This document shows, piece after piece, positions 9,960-20,670 of a stretch of 64,000 nucleotides of DNA. This stretch comes from Dipteris shenzhenensis (Eukaryota > Polypodiophyta > Polypodiopsida > Gleicheniales). The translations under genes were made by a program, and so were the position numbers. The notes beneath the pieces are model-generated. The model made no database searches. It was not told the DNA's origin and worked only from the letters and a program-made list of their open reading frames with translations. Numbering within the stretch: the first letter of the stretch is position 1; each line of letters begins with the position of its first letter. Location of the stretch: the NCBI GenBank assembly GCA_047967505.1, contig CM106538.1. One strand, 5' to 3'.

Positions 9960-12340
9960 AGGGGATAATTAGGTTGGATGGGTAGCTTCCGAGAAAACAT
10001 TACACCTCCTTCATAGATACCTTTACAATTACCTCAAAACACTCTCCAAAATATCATAAGACACAGAGACCCATAACTTTCAGCAGAGACATGATATCAA
10101 ATATTCAAACACATATTAAGATGCGCCTTGAAATGGGCTTCACTCTAATATAAGTTTCATAAGAAACAGAGAAGCGATCGGAAAGATATGGGCAGTTTAC
10201 TCAACGGGGGTAACTTTTAAAAAAAGAAATACTCACACACACAGAGTCATAGATTTTTGGTTTGACATCCAATACAATAATTGAAGATGTAAGATTATGC
10301 TCCTTAAAGAGAGCTTCACGTTAATATAAGTCTCGTCCAAATCATGCCACTGAGCGAAAAGTTATGAGCAAAATACTGACAGGGGTTAAACTGTCATGAA
10401 AAACACCTACTCCTTCTACTGATGCCGACTTGGGAGAATACTACCTCCATGCTTAGACTTCATTAATGATCCAATTCCCATATATGTCACTTAGAAGGAA
10501 AGAAAGAGCCCCTTTTGTGGCTTGGAAAATAGATAAACCATGTATGCGCAATGAGGAGCCAAATAGACAACACTTCTGAGCACTTTGGAAGAGAACGCAA
10601 TGGAAAAAAGAAAAGAGACACTCAAGAGAGAGAACCTGAAGTGACCTTCATTACCAACAGAGTGAGACTCCACTCTAATGCAACTCAAAATACTACAAAC
10701 ACAAGGGAGAAGAAGAGGTTTCATACGTACAAGAGGGAGTGAAAGCTCCAAGACTACTCATAGAGAGAGAATGAACTAGAGAGAGATGGACTCAAGAGTC
10801 TACATAAGAGAATATCTACGAGGGAGAGAAGGCCCATGGATGAGGCTTGAGGAGACTAGAGCTACGGCAACATGAGGCCTAGTGGTGGAAGAGATGATAA
10901 ACAAGGGAGAGGAAGGCTCCTTTTATAGAGATTTTGTCACCCTCCATCCATTTACAATTGCTGCCTGTAGATTTCTTTCCCCATCAATCACATATGGGCA
11001 GTTTACTCGACGGGGGTAACTTTTAAAAAAAGAAATACTCACACACGGAGAGTCTTAGGTTTTTGGTTTGACATCCAATACAATAATTGAAGACGTAAGA
11101 TTATGCTCCTTAAAGAGAGCTTCACGTTAATATAAGTCTCGTCCAAATCGTGCCACTGAGCGAAAAGTTATGAGCAAAATATTGACAGGGGTTATACTGT
11201 CATGAAAAACACCTACTCCTTCTACTGATGCTGACTTGGGAGAATACTACCTCCATGCTTAGACTTCATTAATGATCCAATTCCCATATATGTCGCTTAG
11301 GAGGAAAGAAAGAGCCCCTTTTGTGGCTTGGAAAATAGATAAACCATGTATGTGCAATGAGGAGCCAAATAGACAACACTTCTGAGCACTTTGGAAGAGA
11401 ACGCAATGGAAAAAAGAAAAGAGACACTCAAGAGAGAGAACCTGAAGTGACCTTCATTACCAATAGAGTGAGACTCCACTCTAATGCAACTCAAAATACT
11501 ACAAACACAAGGGAGAAGAAGAGGTTTCATACGTACAAGAGGGAGTGAAAGCTCCAAGACTACTCATAGAGAGAGAATGAACTAGAGAGAGATGGACTCA
11601 AGAGTCTACATAAGAGAATATCTACGAGGGAGAGAAGGCTCATGGATGAGGCTTGAGAAGACTAGAGCTACAACAACATGAGGCCTAGTGGTGGAAGAGA
11701 TGATGAACAAGGGAGAGGAAGGCTCCTTTTATAGAGATTTTGTCACCCACCTTCACCCATTTACAATTGCTATCTGTAGATTCCTTTTCCCACCAATCAC
11801 ATAAGCCCGTATGTCACCATCATGTCCTTTTTGGCTACTCTTGCCATGTATCCCATCAAAAGATGCCCAAGACTCTTAAAATATTGAGAAAGTTAAGAGT
11901 CTCCCCACATGGAGCCCATAGGGACCCTCTCTTTTCCATATGTCCACATCCTCCTTATTCCACATGGGAATTCTAGAAGGATTCCTCTTAACTCCACACT
12001 CCTCCACATGCTTTCCACACACTTTGCATGTGGCTTCTCTTATATTATTGGAACACATGGACATGAGCCCACCTCTTTATATGACTGACTCTTCCTATTT
12101 TCTAAGAACCCCATAATATCCCATATACAAATAACTCTCACCCCATACCAAGGTATTTATAATTCATATCTATAATATTTATAATGATCCATTCCACTCA
12201 TCCTCTCAATTCCATACAATATCTTAGAAAATAGAAATAAGTGAGAGCCGCTAGGCTATCACTTGATACTCAAACTCTTATCAAACATAGAAGAAAACAA
12301 TACCAATGCCAAATAAAAAATATCAATTTTTGGCGTCACA
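9960..12340 (-). repeat. 3' LTR region of the Tat-like element
   Basis: On the minus strand it starts with TGTGACGCCAAAAATTG immediately after the purine tract at 12341-12355. It holds no coding sequence. It includes the 806-bp tandem duplication, and upstream of that a weaker internal repeat: the block around 10135-10200 resembles that around 10308-10390, with CTAATATAAGT and GCGA...TATG elements. The far end is not defined. Confidence 0.55.
10186..11800. repeat. 806-bp direct tandem duplication
   Basis: Copy 1 (10186-10991) and copy 2 (10992-about 11800) align at a constant 806-bp offset with only scattered differences. Shared blocks include GGGCAGTTTACTC, GCTCCTTAAAGAGAGCTTCA and GATGGACTCAAGAGTCTACA. 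The short frames at 10491-10751 and 11297-11557 are the same repeat read twice and are not genes. High identity implies a recent event compared with the decay of the coding part. Confidence 0.95.
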
Positions 12341-12355
12341 TCTTTCCCCCCCTAG
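12341..12355 (-). promoter_or_regulatory. Polypurine tract, copy A
   Basis: On the minus strand a run of G and A (CTAGGGGGGGAAAGA) lies directly against the LTR start TGTGACGCC. It would prime plus-strand DNA synthesis in a gypsy element. Confidence 0.7.
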
Positions 12356-12700
12356 CAGATCCTCTCTAGTGACAGAGAGCATCTGCTAGCCCTTAAGGTG
12401 GTTGAGCATAGAAGAATTTAAGGCAATACTCATTGGTGCATTCAGGTATCACCATGCCATCAACATCCTCAAGCTGATAGATTCCATTCATGAACTTCTT
12501 TTTGACTCGATATGGTCCCTCCCATCAACCGATAAACTTTTTGTCTAGCCGCTTGTCCAGACGGCTATCAAATCTCATGACCAAATCTCCTCCTACAATA
12601 TCTTTCTTCTTCCATAATTTCGTGTCAAAACGGGCCTTGTGTCTTTTGTGAGAAGCTTCCAAGTTTTGTAAGGCCTATAATCTACATTCATCCAAGGCTT

Positions 12701-13312
12701 CTAGCTGTACCAAGCATTGAGCATAGGCATCCTCCTATCTTTCTTACTTGCAACAGTAGTACGAAGACTATGTATCTCCAATTCAATGGGTAAAATGGCT
12801 TCTATTCCATACACTAGTTGGAATGGTGTAAACCCAATAGCTAGCTTGTGTGTGGTTCTGTAAGCCCATAAAACTTCTTCCAAGTGCCTATCCCAATGCA
12901 TTTTGTTGGTGTCTACAAGCTTTCCCATTGAATTGCACAACAATCTATTTGTTTTCTCTGCCAAGCCATTACATTGGGGATAGTATGGCATGGACATGCT
13001 ATGATTTATCTTTAGCTTATGCACCACATCTTCAATTAATTCATTTCTAAAAGAGGTTCCTCCATCAGTGAGAATTTTCAAAGGACAACCAAAGCATGTG
13101 CAAATTTGATCAAAGAGAAATTTTGCAACTGTCCTTGCCTTGCTATTGACTATGGCCTTGGCCTCTGCCCATCGAGTTGAATAATCTGTGGCCACCAATA
13201 AATAATGCTTGCCCTGAGATGAGCAAGGGAGTGGTCCCACAAAGCCTAACCCCCACCTCTCAAATGGTCCATATGCTGGAATAGGCTTCATACTCCTCCA
13301 CATGCCTTCCAC
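12701..13312 (-). pseudogene. Integrase core, duplicated copy, first catalytic Asp lost
   Basis: 203 codons are open. Residues 6-13 come from LTR-side sequence across the duplication junction. The integrase core begins at KPIPAYGPFERWGLGF. The first catalytic Asp (WGLDF in copy B) is Gly here. The second Asp (LTDGGTSFRNE) and the Glu (NGLAEKTN) remain. The C-terminal part (AYRTTHKLAIGFTPFQLVYG) is longer than in copy B. An integrase lacking one of the DDE residues should be inactive. Confidence 0.85.
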
Positions 13313-13630
13313 ACGCTTGGCATGTGATCTCTCTTATATTATTGGAACACATGGACATGAGCCCACCTCTTTATATGACTCACTCTTCCTATTTTCTAAA
13401 ATCCCCACAATATCCCATACACAAATAACTCTCACCCCATACCAAGGTATTTATCATTCATACACATGGTATTTACAATGATCCATTCACTCATCCTCTC
13501 AATCCCATACAATATCTAAAATAGAAATAAGTGAGGGCTGCTAGGCTATCACTTGATACTCAAACTCTTTTCAAACATAGAAGAAAACAATAGCAATGCC
13601 AAATAAACAATGTCAATTTTTGGCATCACA

Positions 13631-13645
13631 TCTTTTTCCCCCTAG
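13631..13645 (-). promoter_or_regulatory. Polypurine tract, copy B
   Basis: This is the duplicate of the tract at 12341, with a slightly different G/A pattern. It is followed on the minus strand by TGTGATGCC, the start of a partial LTR that runs only to about 13291 before the duplication junction. Confidence 0.7.
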
Positions 13646-14130
13646 CAGATCCTCTCTAATGACAGAGAGGGTGTGCTAGTCCTCAAGGTGGTCGAGCATA
13701 GAAGAATGTAAGGCGATACTCATTGGTGCATCCGGGTATCACCATGCCATCAATATCCTCAAGCTGATAGGTTCCATTCGTGAACTTCTTTTTGACTCAA
13801 TATGTTCCCTCCCATCGGCCGATAAACTTTTTCTCTAGCCACTTGTCTAGACGGCTATCAAATCTCATGACCAAATCTCCTTTGCAATATATTTCTTCTT
13901 GCGTAATTTGGTGTCAAAATGGGCCTTGCGCCTTTTTTGAGAAGCTTCCAAGTTTTGTAATGCCTGTGATCTGCATTCATCTAAGGCTTCTAGTTGTACC
14001 AAGCATTGAGCATAGGCATCCTCCTATCCTTCTATTCTTGCAACAACAGTGCGAAGACTATGTATCTCCAATTCAATTGGCAAAATGGCTTCTATTCCAT
14101 ACACTAGTTGGAATGGTGTAAACCCAATAA

Positions 14131-14583
14131 CTATGGCTTATGTGTGGTTCTGTAAGCCCATAAAACTTCTACCAAGTGCCTATCCCAATGTCTTTTCTTG
14201 GTGTCTACACGCTTTCCCATTGAATTGCACAACAATACATTTGTTTTCTCAGCCAAGCCATTACATTGGGGATAGTATGGCGTGGACATGCTATGATTTA
14301 TATTTAGCTTATGCACCACATCTTCAATTAGTTCATTTCTAAAAGAGGTTCCTCCATCAGTGAGAATTTCCAAAGGACAACCAAAGCATGAACAAATTTC
14401 ATCAAAGAGAAATTTTGCAATTGTGCTTGCCTTGCTATTGGCTGTGGCCATAGCCTCTGCCCATCGAGTCACATAATCTGTGGCCACCAATAAATAATGC
14501 TTGCCCTGAGATGAGCAAGGGAGTGGTCTCACAAAGTCCAACCCCCACCTCTCAAATGGTCCATATGCTGGGATAGGCTTCAA
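14131..14583 (-). pseudogene. Integrase core, original position, DDE residues kept
   Basis: 150 codons cover the gypsy integrase catalytic core. The first Asp is in WGLDFVRPLP, the second in LTDGGTSFRNE and the Glu in NGLAEKTN. It follows the H2C2 domain almost without a gap, so this is the copy in natural context. The frame stops at AYRTTHKP (14131), and the C-terminal integrase sequence continues in another frame toward 14040. Confidence 0.9.
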
Positions 14584-14909
14584 GGGCCCAGGAATGAACT
14601 GTCACCTTCCAAACTTTTGGCATACCTTACAACTTCGACACCATTCATATACATCCTTATGGAGGCATGCCAAAAGTAACCTACATTAAGAATTCTCCTA
14701 GCTGTGCTCGCTGAAGCAAAATGAACGGAGCATTCATGAAACATTTCTAGGAGTCTCCTAGTCTCCATGGGATGGACCACCCGACAGAGCACCTTGTCTT
14801 TTCCCAATTTATAAAGAATGTCATCAACAATAGTATAGGGACAAGCGTTCCTTACCAATCTATGCTTCTGTTGTGGAGTTAACCGTCGAGGAAACATGCC
14901 TTCTTCCAC
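14580..14909 (-). pseudogene. Integrase H2C2 zinc-binding domain
   Basis: The 109-aa frame shows the pattern of the integrase_H2C2 domain: VDDILYKLGKDKVLCRVV, HECSVHFASASTARRILNVG and YFWHASIRMYM. The expected CxxC near the end is degraded (NGVEVVRYAKSLEG). The domain helps integrase bind the LTR ends. Confidence 0.8.
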
Positions 14910-14939
14910 ATATTGTTGAACATCTTGCAGTTCTGGCCA

Positions 14940-15587
14940 TTAAGTGTCTACTAAAGAAACCACCCCCCAGTCTTGTACTACAATGGCTTGAGTAGCTAAC
15001 TCATCTACCCTTTGATTTTCTTTTCTGTTTATATGAACAGACTTGCAAGAATCAAATTGACTACATAGTACCATAGCCTTTTGATTAAGCTCCTTTAAAT
15101 GAGGACTTCTTGCCTTGTAATGCCCTTGCCTCTGCTTTATAATAAGTTGAGAATCGCCTCTTACTTCCAATTCTTTAACTTGACTTTAAAGACAACTCTC
15201 AAAACCAGGAATCAAAGCATTATACTTAGCTGCATTGTTAGTTGTGATACCCTGAAGCTCTTGTCCTCTTGCCCACACCTCTTGACCATTAAAATTCATC
15301 AAGGCTATCCCCTCGGCTCCTTGTCGGCGTGAAGCACTAAAAGCCCCATCAAAATACAAGACAAAAGCTGTTGATGGTGTCTCCCTTTCATCATTAATGT
15401 CCTCCTTATATTTCTTTTCTTCTCTTAGATCCTGCCGTCCTCTGAGCAAATCTACCATAGTGGACCTAGTGGTATTTTTAGTGGCAAAAGAGAAAGAGAA
15501 CTCTTGAAGCTCTGACAACCATTTTGCAAATCTCCCCCTAGGATTAGGCTTGCGAAGTAGATATGCTAATACAGACTTGGAGGCCAT
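14940..15587 (-). pseudogene. Second (archaeal-like) RNase H of the Tat lineage
   Basis: Two consecutive frames (15587-15186 and 15170-14940) give first the end of the RT-linked RNase H (YLLRKPNPRGRFAKWLSEL). Then comes a separate RNase H of the RVT_3 type: YFDGAFSASRRQGAEGIALM with the first acidic residue, TTNNAAKYNALIPGFE, VRGDSQLIIKQ, and the C-terminal NRKENQRVDELA. A stop at 15183-15185 separates the frames. An extra RNase H at this place is what points to the Tat lineage. Confidence 0.85.
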
Positions 15588-15848
15588 GAGTAAGGGCCCA
15601 ATATTGAAGTCCCCTGATTGGTCTCAAGACTTTTATGTAAATCCAAGTGTATCTTTGCATTCAGTAGGTGCTGTATTGCTACAAAAAGGAGAGGCAGGTA
15701 GAATGCAACCCATCTATTATGCCAGTCGATAGCTTATAGAGGTGGAAACAAGGTATGAAGAAATGGAGCAAGAAGCCCTCTCTTTGATGTTTTCAGTCCT
15801 AAAGTTTCGCTTCTATTTATTACCTCGGCCATTTTTCTTCTTTACCTC
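15588..15848 (+). pseudogene. RNase H segment inverted in place
   Basis: Read on the plus strand this block gives RNase H sequence (PILKSPDWSQDFYVNPSVS, then GAVLLQKGE, QPIYYASR, ETRYEEMEQEALSLMFSV and LKFRFYLLPRPF). The surrounding RT and RNase H pieces are on the minus strand. The inverted block is exactly the part missing between FQQLER at the RT side and KSVLAYLLRKP on the other side. It is therefore an inversion of about 260 bp at its original location and not an extra insertion. Confidence 0.85.
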
Positions 15849-16876
15849 TCAAGTTGCTGAAAAGACTCTTGTTGCTCCACACCCCATTGGAAAGAAACTC
15901 CTTTTCTTGTCAACAAGTTCGTGGGATGCACTATCTCTGTGAAATCATCACAAAAGCGTTGATAATACTTGCTTTTTCCTAGAATTCTGCAAATACTAGT
16001 GACACTCTCAGGAATTGGCAACGCCATGATTGCTTGAACCTTGTCAGGATCCATTTTCAGGCCTTCTTCAGACACAATATGTCCCAACAATACTACTTTT
16101 GTTTGAGCCAAATGACACTTGCTAGGACTTAGACACCCTTTTGCTTCATTAATCCTAGCTAAGGCCATCTTTAACTTCTCCATGTGATCTATGCATCAAG
16201 AATAAATGCAAGTATCATCCAAAAACACCCTTATGAACTTTCCCAAGTAAGGCTCGAGCACTTGACTCATGAACATTTGAAATGTAGCTGGTGCATTGGT
16301 CAACCCAAAAGGCATCACTCTATAAGCAAAAACTCCCCAAGGTGTAACAAATGATGTTTCCTTTTGATCTTCCTCCCGAATACAAATTTGAATGTATCCA
16401 GAATACCCATCACATACAGAATAAATCTCATGCCCTGCTACTTGGTCTAGTATTTCATCTTGGAATGCCAAAGGAAAATGATCCCTCTTAGTACATGCAT
16501 TCAAAGGACGAAAGTCCACACAAACCCGCCACTTATTTCCTTTCTTTGGTGTGACAACTACAAGAGATATCAATTTTGAATCATCAACAGGAAAGATGAA
16601 TCCCGCCTCAAGTAGTTGTGTTACCTCTTTCTTTAGTGCCTCAGCTTGGATCACCCCCAATCGCCTTAAGCGTTGCACAACTAGCTTGCTTTCTGGCTTC
16701 AACTCAATCTTATGGTCCACAAGAGAGACTGGTTGAACCTGTGAATAGCTTGTTGCAAAGAGACATGGAAAATCATCTAACATATCCAAGTACTGGAGCT
16801 TCTCACTACCTGATAGAGAATCACCAAGAAGCTCTTCATTACGTTGGCGCCGTTTAGTGTGCTCCATAACCTCCAC
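15842..16876 (-). pseudogene. Gypsy reverse transcriptase
   Basis: Frame 16876-16196 (226 aa) runs from the RT N-terminal linker (VDHKIELKP) through VVVTPKKGNKWRVCVDFRPL, VCDGYSGYIQI, FGLTNAPATFQ and FLDDTCIYS, where the LDD active-site pair is intact. A stop interrupts it at 16196. Frame 16183-15842 continues with the thumb and connection (CHLAQTKVVLLGHIVSEEGL, YYQRFCDDFTEIV). The DGYSGY block, where D-x-x-S-G-Y is normal, keeps its catalytic Asp. Apart from that stop this RT is well preserved. Confidence 0.92.
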
Positions 16877-17024
16877 ATGAAGTGTCTCTACAGGATCTTC
16901 TTATACAACCACCTTGTTCCCTCTTGACTCATCTCAATCAACACCAAGACAAAGATCAAAGGCCACTCCTTCCACCTCACCCTTTGAGTTGGACTCCTCA
17001 GAGCTACACCCTGTCTCTTCTTCT

Positions 17025-18023
17025 TCATCGATTAAAGTCAGAGCTCGAACTCTCTGATGTCGAAGACTCCTCCTTGACAACTTCCTTTTTGCGACTTCTG
17101 ATGTTGTAATGCACCTTCTTATCATTTCCTTGCAAAATCAGTTCTCCAGTATCCCACTTTTGAACAACCTTCACCTTGCATAGCCAAGGCCTTCCCAAAG
17201 TCAATGGATAGGCATGTGCATCTGGCTTGGTAGGGATCACTTGAAAAGTAGTCAGCATAGAAATTCTCAACACAAAAATTTCACATACATCCACTTCTAT
17301 ATTCTTCACAACTCCCAAGGTCTTCACATATGCTTTATGGATCAAAGGGACGGTGATGTTGCATATGTCATCTCTTTCACCCATTCGCACAAGGATATCT
17401 TCTATGTCTTTCATAGGTGGAGGGGGATTTGCTAATTCAATCCATCCTTTGAAACTCTCCCAAAGATTGGGAAAATTCCAAAAAGGGATTCCAAAGGGAA
17501 TGGAAACAGGGAAGCTTAGAATGCTAGAGAGGGTGGAACCTTCAAGTTGACATGGCGAAACATTATGTTGTGGATCTTGTTGCTGGAACAAAGGCTTGAT
17601 TACAATGTCCATACTTGGTGGGGACAAGTCATGAATTGGATCTTGTGCTTGGTTAGCCTCGAGTTGAGCTTGTTCTTTTTCCACCCATTGTTGAAGTGCT
17701 TGAAATCGATCCTTCTCCATTTCTGCATTAGGGTATGGATCTTCTTTTATTTTAGGATCTAGAGCTGATGTTAATGTACTTGGCTTCTCATTGCTTAGTG
17801 GAGGTATAGGCACTTGTGCTTTCTTTTGGAGAGGTCTACTTGATTGAATTGGAATAGTAGGCCACTTGGTTGCCTTTTTTGGTTGGCATGTAATTACATA
17901 TGCATGTTGTGATAATATGCTTGTAGGCCCTAGACTTTGATAGTCTACCCCAATAGTGCCGATTGGGATGTCAGGCTTAGCCTCATTTTGTTGTGGGACC
18001 TTGGTTTTCATGGGACAATTCAT
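17025..18023 (-). pseudogene. Protease-region ORF of the Tat-like element
   Basis: A long open frame of 332 codons lies between the zinc knuckles and RT. The N-terminal two thirds is a Pro/Gln-rich linker. The C-terminal third has LTTFQVIPTKPDAHAYPLTL and LGRPWLCKVKVVQKWDTGEL, the characteristic end of plant gypsy proteases. I do not see a clear D-S/T-G active site, so the catalytic half is diverged or lost. It ends in a Ser/Glu-rich tail just before RT. Confidence 0.7.
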
Positions 18024-18545
18024 ACAAGCGTGGTCAATGCCACAATCTCAATAGAGTGGTTGGAAAGTAGCGGGGCTACCCGATGAGGGCATTTTGCAAT
18101 CTAATGATTCCTTCCACAACTGTAGCACTTGATTGGAGCTCGATATGTGTTTGGTTGAACTTGATTTGCATAGACAGGGATTAGACCTTCTACTCATCCC
18201 ACATAGTACACTGTAAACTCAACTTCATAATTGAATTGTGAATCCACTTCCTCAGCTTAAAGTTGTTGTATTGGAACTACCGAACAAGTTGGATTTTGTG
18301 CTCTTGGATATTGTTGCAGATTTGGATTTTTGAATAATTATGGGGCTTGGGTTCGGACTGGAATAGGATTTAGCCTCAAAGTTGGTGGTGCTTCAGTGGC
18401 TATTGGCTACATGTACACTAGGATGGGTGCTGTATGGGATTGTTGAGGTCGCGGGGTGGAGTGTTGCGCATGTTAAAGATGCAACTATTTTCATCATGCC
18501 CACCGACTTCGTAGATGTAGCACCACAAGCTTGGTGGCGGATTGG
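18010..18545 (-). pseudogene. Degenerate gag zinc knuckles
   Basis: Three knuckle-like motifs occur on the minus strand. CYIYEVGGHDENSC (18481-18522) is CX2CX4HX4C with the second Cys changed to Tyr. CYSCGRNH, a stop, then IAKC lies near 18080-18120. A CGIDHACMNC-type end lies near 18010-18035. They sit between gag and protease, as expected for a nucleocapsid region. Confidence 0.6.
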
Positions 18546-18698
18546 CTTGTGATTGATCCTGACTCTTAGAACGGGACATTCATTTGTATATGATTGCCAT
18601 GTAATGTGGACACCTGACATTTTCTCACCTTGGATCAGTTAGAGGTGGCGGCTAAGACATGTGAAGCTTTTGTCTCATGGCGTGTATCATTTCTTCTC

Positions 18699-18881
18699 TT
18701 AGCTTCTGGTCATGGCCTCTAGGCAATCTTCATACTTGGATTTGCCATTTTTAGAGCACTTATCTTGTGCACTTGCTCTTCCATCATCACTACTAGTGTC
18801 AGAATCTATCATTCCATCCTCTATGTCAATTGCTGCCACATGAGCAGCACTGAATGTATCATAGCTGCTAATCTTTTTCAT
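18699..18881 (-). pseudogene. Gag-to-nucleocapsid linker segment
   Basis: A 60-codon frame rich in Ser/Asp/Lys (DTSSDDGRASAQDKCSKNGK) follows the gag core in the same orientation. It has no domain by itself. Its position between gag core and zinc knuckle makes a linker likely. Confidence 0.45.
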
Positions 18882-18922
18882 GTCCTTCTAGATCTTCTTC
18901 CTTAGTCCTGCAATGAACCAGA

Positions 18923-19260
18923 TTACCAGGTACCTATTAAGTACTTATCGTTGGGGCATGGGTCACACTTTACAATTAGGCACTTCATTTTGCCTAGGTA
19001 TGTGCATACATCCTCCCTACGACCTTGTACGAGCTTGCTCAGTTGGAGAGTGGGATTATCTTGAACTCTTTTCGTTTGAAACCGCTTCTTGAACTCGGTT
19101 TGTAGTAAATCCCATGTGGCTTGTTCTTTGACTAGGAGGTTCATGTATCATTTAGAGGCTTCATCAATTATTGTGTCGGCCATAATTGTTGTGATTGTTA
19201 AATAAATTGTTCCCATTTGCTTCTAGGTCAATGTCACCATCATTGCAAGCGCCGACAATC
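18923..19260 (-). pseudogene. Gag capsid core (retrotrans_gag type)
   Basis: ATWDLLQTEFKKRFQTKRVQ and LSKLVQGRREDVCTYLGKMK match the helical core of plant gypsy Gag, in which W-x2-L-x3-F-x2-R-F is the signature. Upstream codons (ADTIIDEASK with one stop) extend it to about 19190 or beyond. The 5' leader and LTR are not recognisable further right. Confidence 0.8.
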
Positions 19261-19299
19261 TGCCATGTTGTGACTGTGAGGAATCAAATGGATTTGATG

Positions 19300-19930
19300 G
19301 ATTGCAAGGGGGGAATTCAAGGCAGAGGGTGGTTGGAGACATTGGCCAAAGCGTAGTTGCATGCAGAATTTAGGTCGATTGGGTAAGTCCTCCTCAAGTC
19401 CGCATGATGTGTGTGTTAGGGGGGTTAGAGATGCATTAGTGTATTAGGGACCATTGTGCTTTAAGTGTGCCTAGGATTGTCCCCCTTGAGTGCGAGAATG
19501 TGCCAGTGCAGATGCATCGTCAATCAGAGGTCACAGGTAATTTATGAGCAAATTAGTGTGAAAATTAGCCCACGTGGGGGCACAAATTAACGAGTACTAG
19601 GGATGCCAAAATGGTGTATAATAGTCAAGAAAATTTATTTCTAGCATGCTATTTTTGTGTGTGAAACCGTGGTTGAAACCGGGTTGAATTTGGTTGTCAA
19701 ATGAGTGAGTTATGGTCTATTAAAGTTATGGTGAAAAATAGGTTTTTGAGGGGTTCTTAAACTTTAAGTCTAGGTGTGAATGGATCCTAGACTTAAAGAA
19801 ACTAAACTAGGTTTAGTGATCTAACTAAGTAGTTAGGCAAACTATTCGATTAACCTAACTATCCTAACTATCTAGTTAGTCTAATTGATTAGTTAGTTTA
19901 ACTCAACCTAACACCGGTTAATGTAATTTA
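19300..19930. other. AT-rich DNA between two gypsy elements
   Basis: No coding signal. From 19790 to 19930 there is a cluster of CTAACTA/TAGTTAG words, some forming short inverted repeats such as CTAACTATCTAGTTAG. No LTR edge for either neighbour is visible here. Confidence 0.4.
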
Positions 19931-19937
19931 ATTATGG

Positions 19938-20670
19938 TTAAACTAATTGAGCTCAAGAAGCAACTAAATGAGCTCTTGGAGGTTGATTTTATCTGACCCT
20001 CACGTTTTCCTTATGGTTTTCCTTATGGTGCACTGGTTCTCTTTGTCAAGAAGAAAGAAGGCACGTTATGCATATGTGTTGATTATAGGGCGTTGAGCAA
20101 GATTACGATCAAGAATCGGTACCCCCTACCCAACATATGGGATCTCTTTGACCAGTTAGCGCATGCTAGATACTTTACCAAAATGGATTTGCACTCTGGG
20201 TACTGGCAAATCAAAATTGTTGGTGCAGACGTAGAGAAAATGGCCACGTGCACGTGTTATGGCTCCTATGATTGGCTAGTTCTCTCCTTTGGATTAGCAT
20301 CGTTTTCTACTCTAATGACCTCCATATTTCAAAGTACCTAGATGAATTTGTGGTCGTTTATCTAGATGACATTTTGATCTTCATTCAAACCTATGGGGAC
20401 CATTTGGTGCATTTGCACACCGTGTTGCAAAAGCTAAGGGAGAACAAGCCTTACCTCAGGGAGAGCAAGTGTATGTTTGCAAGACAAGAGGTTTACTTCC
20501 TTGGATTCAAGGTATCTAATGGTAAACTCATGATGGATGAATCCAAGATCCAAGCTATCATGGAGTGGCCCACTCCTTGCACTGTCCATGAGGTAAGTTC
20601 TTTCAATGGACTAGCTAGCTTTTATCGGATCTTCATAGATGATTATTCTGGCATAGCATACCGTTAATGG
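19938..20670 (+). pseudogene. Chromovirus reverse transcriptase
   Basis: Blocks in order are LFVKKKEGTLCICVDYRALS, TKMDLHSGYWQI with the first catalytic Asp, LSFGLASFSTLMTSIF (diverged from FGLxNAPxTFQ), VVYLDDILIF with both active-site Asp, and VYFLGFKVSNGKL. A stop and frame change at about 20340 separate the block before YLDD from the rest. Confidence 0.9.

Larger units (their letters stand above)
11999..14580. repeat. 1.29-kb direct duplication spanning LTR edge, PPT and integrase
   Basis: Copy A (11999-13290) and copy B (13293-14580) run in parallel at an offset of about 1290 bp. Each holds, from left to right, an outer LTR piece, the LTR start (12340 and 13630), the purine tract, the integrase tail and the integrase core. 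The junction near 13290 joins integrase-core sequence straight to LTR-internal sequence. This is a tandem duplication within one element and not two elements. Confidence 0.9.
9960..19260 (-). mobile_element. Tat-like Ty3/gypsy retrotransposon, rearranged
   Basis: Minus-strand order is gag (from about 19260), zinc knuckles, protease region, RT, RNase H, a second RNase H, integrase zinc domain, integrase core, polypurine tract and LTR. An additional RNase H between the first one and integrase is characteristic of the Tat lineage (Ogre/Retand type). The 3' LTR begins at 12340 on the minus strand with TGTGACGCC right after a G-rich polypurine tract. No matching 5' LTR is visible to the right of gag, so the element is 5'-incomplete. 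An inversion and two large direct duplications make it highly rearranged. The left boundary near 9960 is approximate. Confidence 0.8.

Noticed and set aside
10491-11557. Two identical small proteins on both strands
   Set aside because: They are the two copies of the 806-bp LTR duplication. No coding evidence.
12701-14583. Two separate gypsy elements
   Set aside because: The two integrase cores lie within a 1.29-kb direct duplication of one element with a constant offset. There is only one RT and one gag.
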